DNA of 23,481 bases from an uncultured Butyrivibrio sp. (GTDB taxonomy: Bacteria > Bacillota > Clostridia > Lachnospirales > Lachnospiraceae): positions 1 through 23,481 of the forward strand of contig NZ_CAMVPU010000055.1 of assembly GCF_947169445.1 (NCBI RefSeq). The letters run 5' to 3'. The translations under genes and the position numbers were made by a program. Numbering within the stretch: position 1 is the stretch's first letter; every line of letters begins with the position of its first letter. Below are positions 1 to 7,483 of the stretch, one piece after another. Below the pieces are notes generated by a model. It did no database searches and was not told the origin of the DNA. It saw nothing but the letters and a program-made list of their open reading frames with translations.

Positions 1-350
1 TAGTTGCAACACCTGATATGATGGGCGTTGTAGGACGTCTTGGTAAGGTACTTGGTCCTAAGGGACTTATGCCAAACCCTAAGGCTGGTACAGTAACAAT
101 GGATGTTACTAAGGCTGTTAACGATATCAAGGCTGGTAAGATTGAGTACAGACTTGACAAGGCTAACATCATCCACGTTCCAGTTGGAAAGGCTTCTTTC
201 TCAGAAGAGCAGCTTGAGCAGAACTTCAATGCTCTTATGGATGCTATCACAAAGGCTAGACCTTCATCTGTTAAGGGTCAGTACCTCAAGAGCATCACTC
301 TTGCTACAACAATGGGCCCTGGTGTTAAGGTTGTATCTAACAAGTATTGA
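1..350 (+). CDS. rplA: 50S ribosomal protein L1, C-terminal half (partial)
   Basis: This is the 3' part of the gene for ribosomal protein L1, which binds 23S rRNA at the L1 stalk and helps release deacylated tRNA. In many bacteria it also represses its own operon. The frame is open from base 3, so the gene begins upstream of the window; about 115 residues are visible of a usual length near 230. The family signature GRLGKVLGPKGLMPNP lies right at the start of the visible part, followed by the conserved KAGTVT and the C-terminal segment ending KVVSNKY. Codon use is strongly biased (AAG, CTT, GGT, GTT), as expected for a highly expressed ribosomal gene. An intrinsic terminator follows 23 bp after the stop. 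rplJ and rplL, which often follow rplA in Firmicutes, are not here. Confidence 0.97.
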   Translation, partial: VATPDMMGVVGRLGKVLGPKGLMPNPKAGTVTMDVTKAVNDIKAGKIEYRLDKANIIHVPVGKASFSEEQLEQNFNALMDAITKARPSSVKGQYLKSITLATTMGPGVKVVSNKY

Positions 351-373
351 TTTAGTATATCTTATCTAGAGCT

Positions 374-408
374 AAAAAAAGCTATCACAGAAATGTGGTA
401 GCTTTTTT
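374..408 (+). terminator. Intrinsic terminator of the rplA operon
   Basis: An A-rich left arm plus GCTATCACA (to 389) pairs with TGTGGTAGC (394-402), with one G-U wobble and a 4-nt loop. The right arm continues into a T-run at 403-408. It lies 23 bp after the rplA stop and is a textbook Rho-independent terminator. The A-run on the left means it could also work weakly on the minus strand. Confidence 0.92.
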
Positions 409-410
409 AA

Positions 411-539
411 TTAATAGGAAATTGCTCCGCATTTCCCATTAATCAAAAAACGCTCCGCTAAGGATGCGCACTCGCGCGTTAGGAATATGTTGCATAAATG
501 CAACCGCGCTCGGCGCGAGCATGTTGCTAGCAACATGCT
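411..539. repeat. Cluster of contiguous hairpins between rplA and the CapA-like gene
   Basis: Five self-complementary units occupy almost all of this intergenic stretch. 411-422 pairs with 431-442 (12 bp, one mismatch, loop TGCTCCGC). Around 457-482 is a GC-rich imperfect hairpin (GCGC-ACTC-GCGC inside CTAA/TTAG). 489-504 is GTTGCAT-AA-ATGCAAC. 505-517 is CGCGC-TCG-GCGCG. 518-539 is a perfect 22-bp palindrome. The last three abut with no spacer. The T-rich plus-strand sequence after 539 could make the last unit a back-up terminator for rplA; there is no T-run on the minus strand. The GC content and CGCTCCGC-type motifs differ from the neighbouring genes, which suggests a dispersed intergenic repeat. 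I cannot assign it to a named family. Confidence 0.6.
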
Positions 540-542
540 ATT

Positions 543-1820
543 TTATTTAGGACTGATATATCCGTTTAGATCAATGATTATATTGGGGGACATGGACATC
601 TCATAGTCCCAGATTCTGATTGCCTCTGAGTCAAAGGCTTCCTTAACTGTACATCCTCTTTGGAGTGCCGGTACCATCTGCAAATTTACTGTACCATCTT
701 TATGAAGAGTTGCTATCATCATACATGTATCAATATCTTTGGAATTAAAGATATAGTTGCCCATACTGTAGACAACCGGAACACCATTTACATAGTCTAT
801 TTTTTGTAAGATATGAGGATGGGAACCCATGATAAGATCAGCCCCTGCCTCTACCATTTCTTTAGCCTGGTCTCTCTGAAGGTAATCTATCTCTGTAGTA
901 CTCTCAGTTCCCCAGTGGATAAACACAATCACATAGGAATTCTTTTCCTTGGCTTCACGAATACGTTCCAGCAAAAGTGTATTATCAAGACATCTAAAAA
1001 CTCCCGGCGAGGTCTCAGTTGCTCCCTTTGTGTCCGGATTGGATAATCTCTCAATCTGCGTTGCACAGATAATTGCTATCCTCATGCCATCTTCAGTAAC
1101 ATAATATATAGTATGGGATGCCTCCTCGATATTCCTGCCTGCTCCTGCATACTCAATTCCAATGTTATCCAAAGTATCTAAGGTATCCAAAAAGGCCTTT
1201 TCACCATAATCATAGGCATGGTTATTGGCAAGTCCTACAATATCGACTCCCATGTCATTTAGAATAGATGCCGTTTCAGGTCTTGCTCTAAAGGTGTATG
1301 TCTTTCCTTCAGTTGGACTTCCTCCATTTGAATAAGGAAATTCATTGTTGACCATCATAATATCAACACCGTTCATCTTTTCCAAAAGACTACTTCCAAC
1401 TACACCGACAGCACTGTTGCCGCATTTTTTGAATGCATTTCCTACTGCATAATTATCATCAAAAAGAATATCTCCGGCAAAACCTATAGTGACAACATCG
1501 TCAGCCATAGTTTGGATGATATGCGTATAATCCTTATCTTCTTCCGGAATTACGAGTTCCTCTTTTTCCTCAGTTTCCGTCACAGGTGTCAGATTTGTAA
1601 CTGTACTAGCCTCAGGAATCATTTCCCATTTCGTTGTTGTTGTTGTAACCTGTGGCTGCTCATTTTTTCTGCTACTACTGATTATAAAAAGAGCCGGAAT
1701 TCCTATTCCTAAAATAACCAGTAACGTAACTGCAAATACAATAACAGCAGTTCTTATACTTCCATAACCTTTATCTTCATTAAATTGTCTCTTGTTATAT
1801 CGATCATTATCTTTACCCAT
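543..1820 (-). CDS. CapA-family (PGA_cap) metallophosphatase-like membrane-anchored protein
   Basis: The 425-residue protein has a short cytoplasmic N-terminus, one membrane segment at about residues 24-49, a Thr/Glu-rich linker at about 57-100, and an extracytoplasmic CapA domain from about 108 to 375. Motifs of this calcineurin-like family are visible: GD at 116-117, NNE at 158-160, NNH at 199-201, HWG at 302-304, GSHPH at 332-336 and GNYIF at 354-358. CapA/PgsA proteins take part in poly-gamma-glutamate capsule synthesis, but stand-alone members are common in Firmicutes and their substrate is usually unknown. No pgsB or pgsC lies nearby, so a capsule role is not supported here. ATG 1820 has no Shine-Dalgarno sequence, and an extended -10 box sits 7 nt upstream, so the mRNA may be leaderless. 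No later start keeps the membrane anchor. Confidence 0.9.
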   Translation of the reverse strand: MGKDNDRYNKRQFNEDKGYGSIRTAVIVFAVTLLVILGIGIPALFIISSSRKNEQPQVTTTTTKWEMIPEASTVTNLTPVTETEEKEELVIPEEDKDYTHIIQTMADDVVTIGFAGDILFDDNYAVGNAFKKCGNSAVGVVGSSLLEKMNGVDIMMVNNEFPYSNGGSPTEGKTYTFRARPETASILNDMGVDIVGLANNHAYDYGEKAFLDTLDTLDNIGIEYAGAGRNIEEASHTIYYVTEDGMRIAIICATQIERLSNPDTKGATETSPGVFRCLDNTLLLERIREAKEKNSYVIVFIHWGTESTTEIDYLQRDQAKEMVEAGADLIMGSHPHILQKIDYVNGVPVVYSMGNYIFNSKDIDTCMMIATLHKDGTVNLQMVPALQRGCTVKEAFDSEAIRIWDYEMSMSPNIIIDLNGYISPK

Positions 1821-1827
1821 AGATTTT

Positions 1828-1836
1828 AGTATAGCA
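1828..1836 (-). promoter_or_regulatory. Extended -10 promoter element just upstream of the CapA-like gene
   Basis: On the minus strand the sequence reads TGCTATACT: a TGn extension followed by TATACT, a 5/6 match to TATAAT. Only 7 nt separate it from ATG 1820, so the expected transcription start falls on or next to the A of the start codon. No good -35 box is seen, which fits an extended -10 promoter. Confidence 0.5.
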
Positions 1837-1968
1837 CAGATAATTGTGATATCGAGAACAATTCATTTAATTTGGTAAGTTCTTGTGGGGCAAATCATGC
1901 AATAACCAGAACAAATACCCTGTGATGCTTAGCCGTGTAGCAAACAAGCTATCTGAGTGCGAAGATGT

Positions 1969-2511
1969 TTATACATATGCTTTTCCGAGGGCTTGTATTT
2001 TGGATACGCAGGACTCAGTGAAAAGATGGGCTTTTAGAAAGTCTCCTGTATCAGGATGGGAGAGGGCGTTGTTGTAATATTCCAGCATCAGGTCAAGCTT
2101 GTGGTCATCACAGATGCCTCGGTAGGATTCATACTTTTGTCTAATACATTCCTGCATTCTTCCAAGACAAAAATAAGAACCTATAAAGTTGTTGCTATCG
2201 GATATCCATACTCTTGTATTTTGCTCGAGCATCTGATAATAGCTACTATTGCCACCCATACCACAGGTGCCAAAAATAGCGATATTTCTACGGCTTAGGG
2301 AAGATAAGAGGTCGATGATCTCAAGATTGCAGGAGCCTCTATTAATCCAAAAGCCAACAAAATAATTTTCTGCATCCATTCTTCCGTTCCATGAACGCAC
2401 ATCAACAATAGCCTTATCACCCATTGAAAGAGGAAGGGCGTCAAAGATAACTTCTGCAAGTTTTTTAGTGTTGCCAGTTTCACTGGCATAGACAACCAGA
2501 TTTTTTAACAT
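1969..2511 (-). CDS. Flavodoxin-like FMN protein
   Basis: This 180-residue protein begins with a flavodoxin fold strand-loop: NLVVYASETGNTKK at residues 4-17, where SETGNTKK is the FMN phosphate-binding loop. A second flavodoxin-like strand and loop, IAIFGTCGMGG, lies near 77-87. The C-terminal third is helical and Cys/Tyr-rich and has no motif I recognise. Members carry electrons or act as small NAD(P)H-dependent reductases in the cytoplasm. Proteins of this size and start in gut Clostridia include the flavodoxin-like BilS, partner of bilirubin reductase BilR, but no bilR is in view, so that name is only a possibility. The gene starts 17 bp after the small two-TM gene, probably in one operon; AGGT lies about 7 nt before ATG 2511. 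Confidence 0.82.
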   Translation of the reverse strand: MLKNLVVYASETGNTKKLAEVIFDALPLSMGDKAIVDVRSWNGRMDAENYFVGFWINRGSCNLEIIDLLSSLSRRNIAIFGTCGMGGNSSYYQMLEQNTRVWISDSNNFIGSYFCLGRMQECIRQKYESYRGICDDHKLDLMLEYYNNALSHPDTGDFLKAHLFTESCVSKIQALGKAYV

Positions 2512-2528
2512 ATGAAGACCTATCGCCT

Positions 2529-2795
2529 TTAATGCTTGAAAAATGACTTCACCTTGCTTAAAAATGAAACAAAAGCTTCATTTTCTTTGTATCTTTTTGT
2601 GACATTCTTTGAAAACAGCCTATAGTAACAATATATTAATGCGATAAAAGCAAAGTAATATAAGAAAGATAGCGGATCCACTACAAGTGAGATGAGTAGT
2701 AGAGCTACTGCAAGTCCCAAGAGAAAAGAAGTAAGTTTGTCAGAGCCATAGGATCCGTAGCGCCCGCGGAAAATGCGGAGCAAAAAGTTTCGCAT
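2529..2795 (-). CDS. Small two-TM membrane protein of unknown function
   Basis: I chose ATG 2795 because AGGAG at 2803-2807 lies 7 nt upstream. This gives 88 residues starting MRNFLLRIFRGRYGSYG. Two hydrophobic segments follow, about residues 25-40 and 45-62, then a conserved-looking basic tail (YYRLFSKNVTKRYKENEAF) and a short amphipathic C-terminus. Small proteins of this look occur in Lachnospiraceae without a known role (my recollection, not tested). The frame stays open upstream to a TTG at 2909, and that 38-codon stretch looks plausible as protein but lacks a ribosome binding site, so a longer form is possible. It precedes the flavodoxin-like gene by 17 bp and probably shares its transcript, and it is divergent from trkA. 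Confidence 0.6.
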   Translation of the reverse strand: MRNFLLRIFRGRYGSYGSDKLTSFLLGLAVALLLISLVVDPLSFLYYFAFIALIYCYYRLFSKNVTKRYKENEAFVSFLSKVKSFFKH

Positions 2796-2937
2796 GTTTA
2801 TTCTCCTGTTTTCAAGTTCGGTATATGTTCTAGGCTTTTTTCTATAAAAATAGTCGGGGAGCTCCTCCACCGACATCTCCATTTTAGGTTGGGAATGGCT
2901 TAAATTCAATGAACTGCCGATTAATTTCTCTTAAAAG

Positions 2938-2966
2938 TTGATTAAAACATGTGTTGTGAATATAAT
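2938..2966 (+). promoter_or_regulatory. Sigma-A-type promoter of trkA-trkH
   Basis: TTGATT at 2938-2943 and a perfect TATAAT at 2961-2966 are separated by exactly 17 bp. The predicted transcription start is near 2973, giving a leader of about 30 nt that contains the trkA ribosome binding site GGAGG (2992-2996). No riboswitch-like structure fits in that short leader. Confidence 0.8.
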
Positions 2967-3002
2967 GTAATTTGGATTTATATGTAAAATTGGAGGATAA
3001 TT

Positions 3003-4364
3003 ATGAAGATTCTTATTGTGGGCTGTGGAAATGTCGGACAGACTCTTACTCAGCAGCTTAGCAAAGAGGGACATAATATTACGGTAATAGAGGAAAAGAG
3101 CAGTGTCCTTACGAACGTGGTCAATAGCTACGATGTAATGGGAATTGTTGGTAATGGTGCCAGTTATTCCATTATGAAGGATGCGGGAATTGAGACAGCG
3201 GATTTAATGATTGCTGTTACTGATTCTGATGAGCTAAATCTGCTGTGCTGCCTTATTGCGAAGAAAGCAGGTAACTGTCACACTATTGCAAGAGTACGTA
3301 ATCCAATTTATAAGAAAGAGATTAATTTTATAAAAGAAGAACTGGGCCTTTCCATGGTAATAAACCCTGAGGAAGCAGCTGCCAATGAGGCTGAGAGGCT
3401 TTTAAAGTTCCCTTCTGCAACCAAGATAGAGACCTTTGCAAGAGGAAGAGCAGAGCTTGTGAAGATGGTAATTGATGAGAACTCAAGACTCTGCAACAAG
3501 GCACTTAAGGATATTCCACCTGATTTGAAGAAGCAGGTTCTTATTTCTGTTGTTTCCAGAGGAAATGAAGTTTATATTCCTGATGGTAATTCTGTTCTTC
3601 AGGCTGGAGATGAGGTTACTGTATTTGCCTCTAGCAGAAACACTATAAATTTCTTTAAAAAATTAGGTCTTCCTACTGCCAAGGTACACTCTACCATGAT
3701 CATCGGCGGCGGAGAGACAGCTTTTTATCTTGCTCAGAATCTTATTAACCTGGGCATCAAGGTCACTATTTTTGAAAGAGATGCTGCAAGATGCAAAGAG
3801 TTATCAGGACTTCTGCCGCAGGCACTTATCATCTGTGGTGATGGTACGGATAAGGACATGTTGCTTGAAGAGGGCGTTACAGGTGTAGAATCCTTTGTTT
3901 CTCTTACCAATCTTGATGAAGAGAATATTATGCTCTCCATGTATGTTAAGAGTATCAATCCTAAGGCTAAGCTTATTACTAAGGTTCATAGGGTTAACTA
4001 TGGCGAGATAATAGGATCTTTGAATATTGGAAGTATCATTTATCCTAAGAATATTACTGCGGATCGTATTGTTCAGTTTGTGCGTGGTATGTCTGATTCC
4101 AAGGATAGTAATATTGAAGCTCTTTATAAGCTCAATGATGACAGAGTTGAGGCTTTGGAATTCATTGTCAGAAGCGGATCTCCGGTTATAGGAGTACCTC
4201 TTGCACAGCTTAATCTCAAAAAGGGTATTCTTATTGCCTGCATTAATCACTACGGCGAGATCATATCACCAAGTGGTGACAGTATAATTAGAGACAGGGA
4301 TTCAGTTATCGTTGTAACTACGCTAACCGGTCTTAAGGATATTAATGATATTTTGGAGAAATAA
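3003..4364 (+). CDS. trkA: Trk potassium uptake regulatory subunit TrkA
   Basis: TrkA is the cytoplasmic, NAD(H)/ATP-binding gating ring of the Trk K+ uptake system and sits on the TrkH membrane subunit. The 453-residue length matches the two-repeat form. The first RCK_N Rossmann domain starts at residue 1 (GCGNVG at 7-12, acidic strand end VIEE at 28-31) and is followed by a TrkA_C domain to about 220. The second Rossmann domain has GGGETA at 235-240 and the acidic pair ER at 258-259, followed by a second TrkA_C domain to the end. GGAGG at 2992-2996 lies 6 nt before the ATG. trkH follows 5 bp after the stop, so the two subunits are co-transcribed. RCK_C domains of related proteins can bind c-di-AMP; nothing in the sequence proves it here. 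Confidence 0.96.
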   Translation: MKILIVGCGNVGQTLTQQLSKEGHNITVIEEKSSVLTNVVNSYDVMGIVGNGASYSIMKDAGIETADLMIAVTDSDELNLLCCLIAKKAGNCHTIARVRNPIYKKEINFIKEELGLSMVINPEEAAANEAERLLKFPSATKIETFARGRAELVKMVIDENSRLCNKALKDIPPDLKKQVLISVVSRGNEVYIPDGNSVLQAGDEVTVFASSRNTINFFKKLGLPTAKVHSTMIIGGGETAFYLAQNLINLGIKVTIFERDAARCKELSGLLPQALIICGDGTDKDMLLEEGVTGVESFVSLTNLDEENIMLSMYVKSINPKAKLITKVHRVNYGEIIGSLNIGSIIYPKNITADRIVQFVRGMSDSKDSNIEALYKLNDDRVEALEFIVRSGSPVIGVPLAQLNLKKGILIACINHYGEIISPSGDSIIRDRDSVIVVTTLTGLKDINDILEK

Positions 4365-4369
4365 TAAAC

Positions 4370-5815
4370 ATGAACTATTCGATGATAAGATATGTGCTGT
4401 TCAGACTTCTTAAAGTTATGGGCACTCTTTTTACGCTTCCTTTGATAGTGGCGCTTATCTACAGGGAATTTGACAGTGCGGTTTCATTTTTTATATTGGC
4501 ACTGTGCTGCTTTTTGATAGGAACTATTTTTAGTTCTAAGAAACCTTCCAACACTGTTATTTATGCGAAAGAGGGTTTTGCCATCACTGCAGTTGCGTGG
4601 ATAGCGGTTAGTCTTATGGGAGCTATTCCCTTTGTGATAACAGGGGCAATACCTAATTACATTGATGCTCTTTTTGAAACAGTATCGGGATTTACGACTA
4701 CCGGAGGAAGCATACTTACCACAGTTGACAATATGGAGTACAGTGTTCAGTTCTGGAGAACCTTTACCCATTGGATCGGCGGTATGGGAGTTTTGGTTTT
4801 CCTTCTCGCCGTTGTACCTATGGCTGATGGATATAGCATGCATCTTATGAGAGCTGAAAGCCCGGGACCTGTGGTAGGTAAGATTGTGCCCAAGGTTAAG
4901 GATACTGCTAAAATACTGTACCTGATCTATATTGGTATTACTGTTTTGGAAATGATCTGCCTATTTATATCAGGGCTTCCGCTTTATGATGCTATCACTA
5001 TTTCTTTTTCTACTGTTGGAACTGGAGGATTTGCAATTCACGATTCAGGAATGATGGGATATTCCGTTGCAAGTCAGGTGATAATCATTATATTTATGGC
5101 TCTTTGCGGTATCAATTTTACTGTTTATTATTTCCTGTTGAACAGGAAACCAAAAGAGGCTTTTGCTATAGATGAAGTAAAATACTATTTGGGAACTATT
5201 GTCGTAGCTTCCGGATTTATAGCCTTCAATATATATAGGGCAGGCGTGTTGGATGACTGGAAGTTGTGCTTCCATCATGCAATGTTCTCTGTTGTATCTA
5301 TTATGACCACAACAGGATTTGGCACTTTGAATTTTGATGAGTGGCCAATGATTTCCAAGCTGATCTTAATGGTGCTTTCTTTGATAGGAGCCTGTGCGGG
5401 TTCAACCGGTGGTGGATTTAAGTTCTCAAGAGCACTTATCGTTATCAGAAATGCCAGAAATGAACTGAACTTTATTGTTCATCCCAAGGCTGTAAAGAGA
5501 GTATATATGGATGGACATTCTGTAGAGGGAACTACGGTAAAATCGGTTTCTGCTTACCTTGGAATTTATGTTATTACTTTTATAGTTTCTACGCTGATTG
5601 TGGCACTTGATAATTTTGATTTCCAGACAACTGTTACTTCCGTGATAGCAACACTTAATAACATAGGTCCTGGACTTGGAATGGTGGGCCCAATGGGCAA
5701 CTATTCACAGTTTTCTTATTTGTCCAAGTTTGTGCTAATGTTTGATATGCTTGCCGGAAGACTGGAGCTGTTGCCGATATTCATTATTCTCAAGCCTAAG
5801 ACTTGGAAGAGATAA
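4370..5815 (+). CDS. trkH: Trk potassium transporter membrane subunit TrkH
   Basis: This is the K+-translocating membrane subunit. The 481 residues form the usual four membrane-pore-membrane repeats. The four selectivity-filter loops can be read: TTTGGS at 109-114, TVGTGGF at 215-221, TTTGFGT at 313-319 and NNIGPGLG at 430-437, each with the key glycine. HWIGGMG at 134-140 and GACAGSTGGGFKFSR at 340-354 are also hallmark TrkH segments; the latter includes the intramembrane gating loop region. The protein ends with the typical short basic tail KPKTWKR. The ribosome binding site (GGAG at 4355-4358) lies inside the end of trkA, so translation of the two genes is probably coupled. No terminator is seen directly downstream. 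Confidence 0.96.
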   Translation: MNYSMIRYVLFRLLKVMGTLFTLPLIVALIYREFDSAVSFFILALCCFLIGTIFSSKKPSNTVIYAKEGFAITAVAWIAVSLMGAIPFVITGAIPNYIDALFETVSGFTTTGGSILTTVDNMEYSVQFWRTFTHWIGGMGVLVFLLAVVPMADGYSMHLMRAESPGPVVGKIVPKVKDTAKILYLIYIGITVLEMICLFISGLPLYDAITISFSTVGTGGFAIHDSGMMGYSVASQVIIIIFMALCGINFTVYYFLLNRKPKEAFAIDEVKYYLGTIVVASGFIAFNIYRAGVLDDWKLCFHHAMFSVVSIMTTTGFGTLNFDEWPMISKLILMVLSLIGACAGSTGGGFKFSRALIVIRNARNELNFIVHPKAVKRVYMDGHSVEGTTVKSVSAYLGIYVITFIVSTLIVALDNFDFQTTVTSVIATLNNIGPGLGMVGPMGNYSQFSYLSKFVLMFDMLAGRLELLPIFIILKPKTWKR

Positions 5816-5925
5816 TAAATTATAAAATTTCTATAAACTTTTTTCTAAAATGCTATAGAAAATGTGTCTAAAGTGTGATAAACTTTAGTAAGTTTTGTGA
5901 AGAAAACGTTTAAGGAAGATTTTTT

Positions 5926-6528
5926 ATGGCTAAGACAAGGGAATGGATGAGTATGACCCTTGTTGCACTTTTACTTATTGGTTCCATTGGCACGGGATCA
6001 TTACTTTATTCCACCAAGACTCAGCGTGTCGAGATGAAAATCGATACAGAAGATTATTACGATGCTGTTTACACGCTAAAAGGCTTTTTGGGATTAAAGG
6101 ATGATATCAGAAAAAGAGCAGACTCTAATGAAACACTGACTGCTTCTGAAGACACTGCATGCGAGAACAGTGGTATGGGTAGGATGACTCAGAGAATTAC
6201 AGTTGCTGATTCGAAGGGAATTTTACCTATATGCGGTACACTGAGCAAGATGCAGGATGTTTTTTATCCGGGAACCTATGAAGTGAAGTTTGGTAACAAG
6301 GCGATGCTTGCTGAAAAGGCAACTGTGCAGGTCAAAATGCCTGTAGATAAGGACCAGCAGGTCTACATATTGACTGGTAACAAGCAGGATGGATATAAAC
6401 AGTTTGCTGTAGTACAGGCTGACGACAATATGGTCTCATTTGATACAACTGTAATTCAGAATTACACTATATCAACGACAGATATCATCAGAGTTCAGGA
6501 CGTGGTTGCCAGTGTGATCACAGACTGA
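5926..6528 (+). CDS. Exported/membrane-anchored protein of unknown function
   Basis: I do not recognise this 200-residue protein. It has one hydrophobic segment at about residues 9-29, so it is anchored by its N-terminus or secreted. The rest (about 33-200) is hydrophilic and predicted extracytoplasmic. It contains several short beta-like stretches such as GTYEVKFGNKAM, ATVQVKMPV and QQVYILTG, with two Cys (159-bp region of residues 79 and 103) that could pair. AAGGAAG at 5912-5918 lies 7 nt before the ATG. The gene starts 110 bp after trkH. An extended -10-like TGATAAACT at 5876-5884 could give it a separate promoter, but read-through from trkAH is also possible because no terminator lies between. 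A role linked to potassium uptake would be speculation from position only. Confidence 0.75.
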   Translation: MAKTREWMSMTLVALLLIGSIGTGSLLYSTKTQRVEMKIDTEDYYDAVYTLKGFLGLKDDIRKRADSNETLTASEDTACENSGMGRMTQRITVADSKGILPICGTLSKMQDVFYPGTYEVKFGNKAMLAEKATVQVKMPVDKDQQVYILTGNKQDGYKQFAVVQADDNMVSFDTTVIQNYTISTTDIIRVQDVVASVITD

Positions 6529-6579
6529 ACCAGTGGAGTAATTAGAAGCAGGTTAGTTCTTAGATAATGTTACAGAAAC

Positions 6580-6595
6580 ACGCATTGGAATGCGT
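6580..6595. terminator. Small hairpin between convergent genes
   Basis: ACGCATT (6580-6586) and AATGCGT (6589-6595) form a perfect 7-bp stem with a 2-bp centre between two convergent genes. The U-tract is weak on both strands, so it is at best a weak terminator; it could also be a protein-binding palindrome. Confidence 0.35.
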
Positions 6596-6597
6596 TA

Positions 6598-7410
6598 TCA
6601 TGAATTCATGGCTATACATCTGCAAATGTAAATTGCAGTTAGATGGACAGGATAGAAGAGGTAAAACAGGTATTTGAACATACCGAGGTTTTTACCTCTT
6701 TTTTTACTGTATAGAAGCATTAAAAGAAATCCGGGTAAAGAGGTGTACTCCAAGCCTAGCTGACTAATGTACAGATAGCCGGCAAAGAGTCTTATATAGT
6801 CATAGCGTTGTAGTAGATAGAATATTGTGATCAGTATGACTCCATACATGTCATAATCGGTGTTGAGCTTATAGGCTGTAAGACAACCGGCGCCGGTAAA
6901 GAGAAATATAAAAAGCCAGTTCACATATATTGGAGCCTTTTTTTCTGAAAGAAAATGTTTGGTACTTTCTATTCCCCAAATGACTAAAAGGCCTATCAGC
7001 AGAGTGAAATACACATTGCACTGATCCCATATCAGATAACTGTTGGCTTTTAGAGCGGATATCATGTTGATATTGTCTATTTCTTCTTCGGCAAAGAACA
7101 ACAGATCAAAGGGAATTTCAGAGATGATACCAAAAAGAAGCAGACTAAGAGCATATCTTAGCCTGCTTCTTGTATGAATGAATCCTTCTACGAGCAGAAA
7201 ACAGAATACCGGAAAAGCGGTTCTTCCTATCATTCTGAGAGCTTTGTAGATTATATTAAGCTGATCGATTGAGAGATTGCCATCATAATAACCATATCGT
7301 ACATAAGGGAGCATAAATCCGGCACCGATGTGGTCTATGAACATAGTGACACATGCAACTATCTTAAGTGCATTACCATTTATTTTTTTGTATACAGCTA
7401 AGTCTGGCAT
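6598..7410 (-). CDS. TraX-family multispanning membrane protein
   Basis: The 270-residue polytopic protein carries the TraX family signature: NGNALKIVACVTMFIDHIGA at residues 11-30, then MIGRTAFPVFCFLLVEGFIH at 60-79, HTRSRLRYALSL, and ISEIPFDLLFF at 96-106. A second conserved stretch, NVYFTLLIGLLVIWG, is at 132-146. About seven to eight membrane segments can be drawn. TraX of the F plasmid acetylates the N-terminus of pilin. Chromosomal homologues are widespread in Firmicutes; they resemble membrane acyltransferases and their substrates are unknown, so no conjugation role is implied. No conjugation genes are nearby. It lies 73 bp downstream of the DUF3048 lipoprotein gene on the same strand and may be co-transcribed. 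The ribosome binding site is weak (GAGAG before ATG 7410). Confidence 0.9.
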   Translation of the reverse strand: MPDLAVYKKINGNALKIVACVTMFIDHIGAGFMLPYVRYGYYDGNLSIDQLNIIYKALRMIGRTAFPVFCFLLVEGFIHTRSRLRYALSLLLFGIISEIPFDLLFFAEEEIDNINMISALKANSYLIWDQCNVYFTLLIGLLVIWGIESTKHFLSEKKAPIYVNWLFIFLFTGAGCLTAYKLNTDYDMYGVILITIFYLLQRYDYIRLFAGYLYISQLGLEYTSLPGFLLMLLYSKKRGKNLGMFKYLFYLFYPVHLTAIYICRCIAMNS

Positions 7411-7483
7411 ATCTGCTCTCTCTGTAATTAGTTAATGTAGGATTACTATGTAAGCAATAGTTTTACCGGCGTTTGCCTTTTAA

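Noticed and set aside
3003..5815. A c-di-AMP (ydaO-type) riboswitch in front of trkA.
   Set aside because: The predicted leader is only about 30 nt, too short for that structure.
6580..6595. The ACGCATT/AATGCGT hairpin as a further copy of the MITE-like element.
   Set aside because: It shares only a GCATT-type core and lacks the terminal repeats and flanking duplication.
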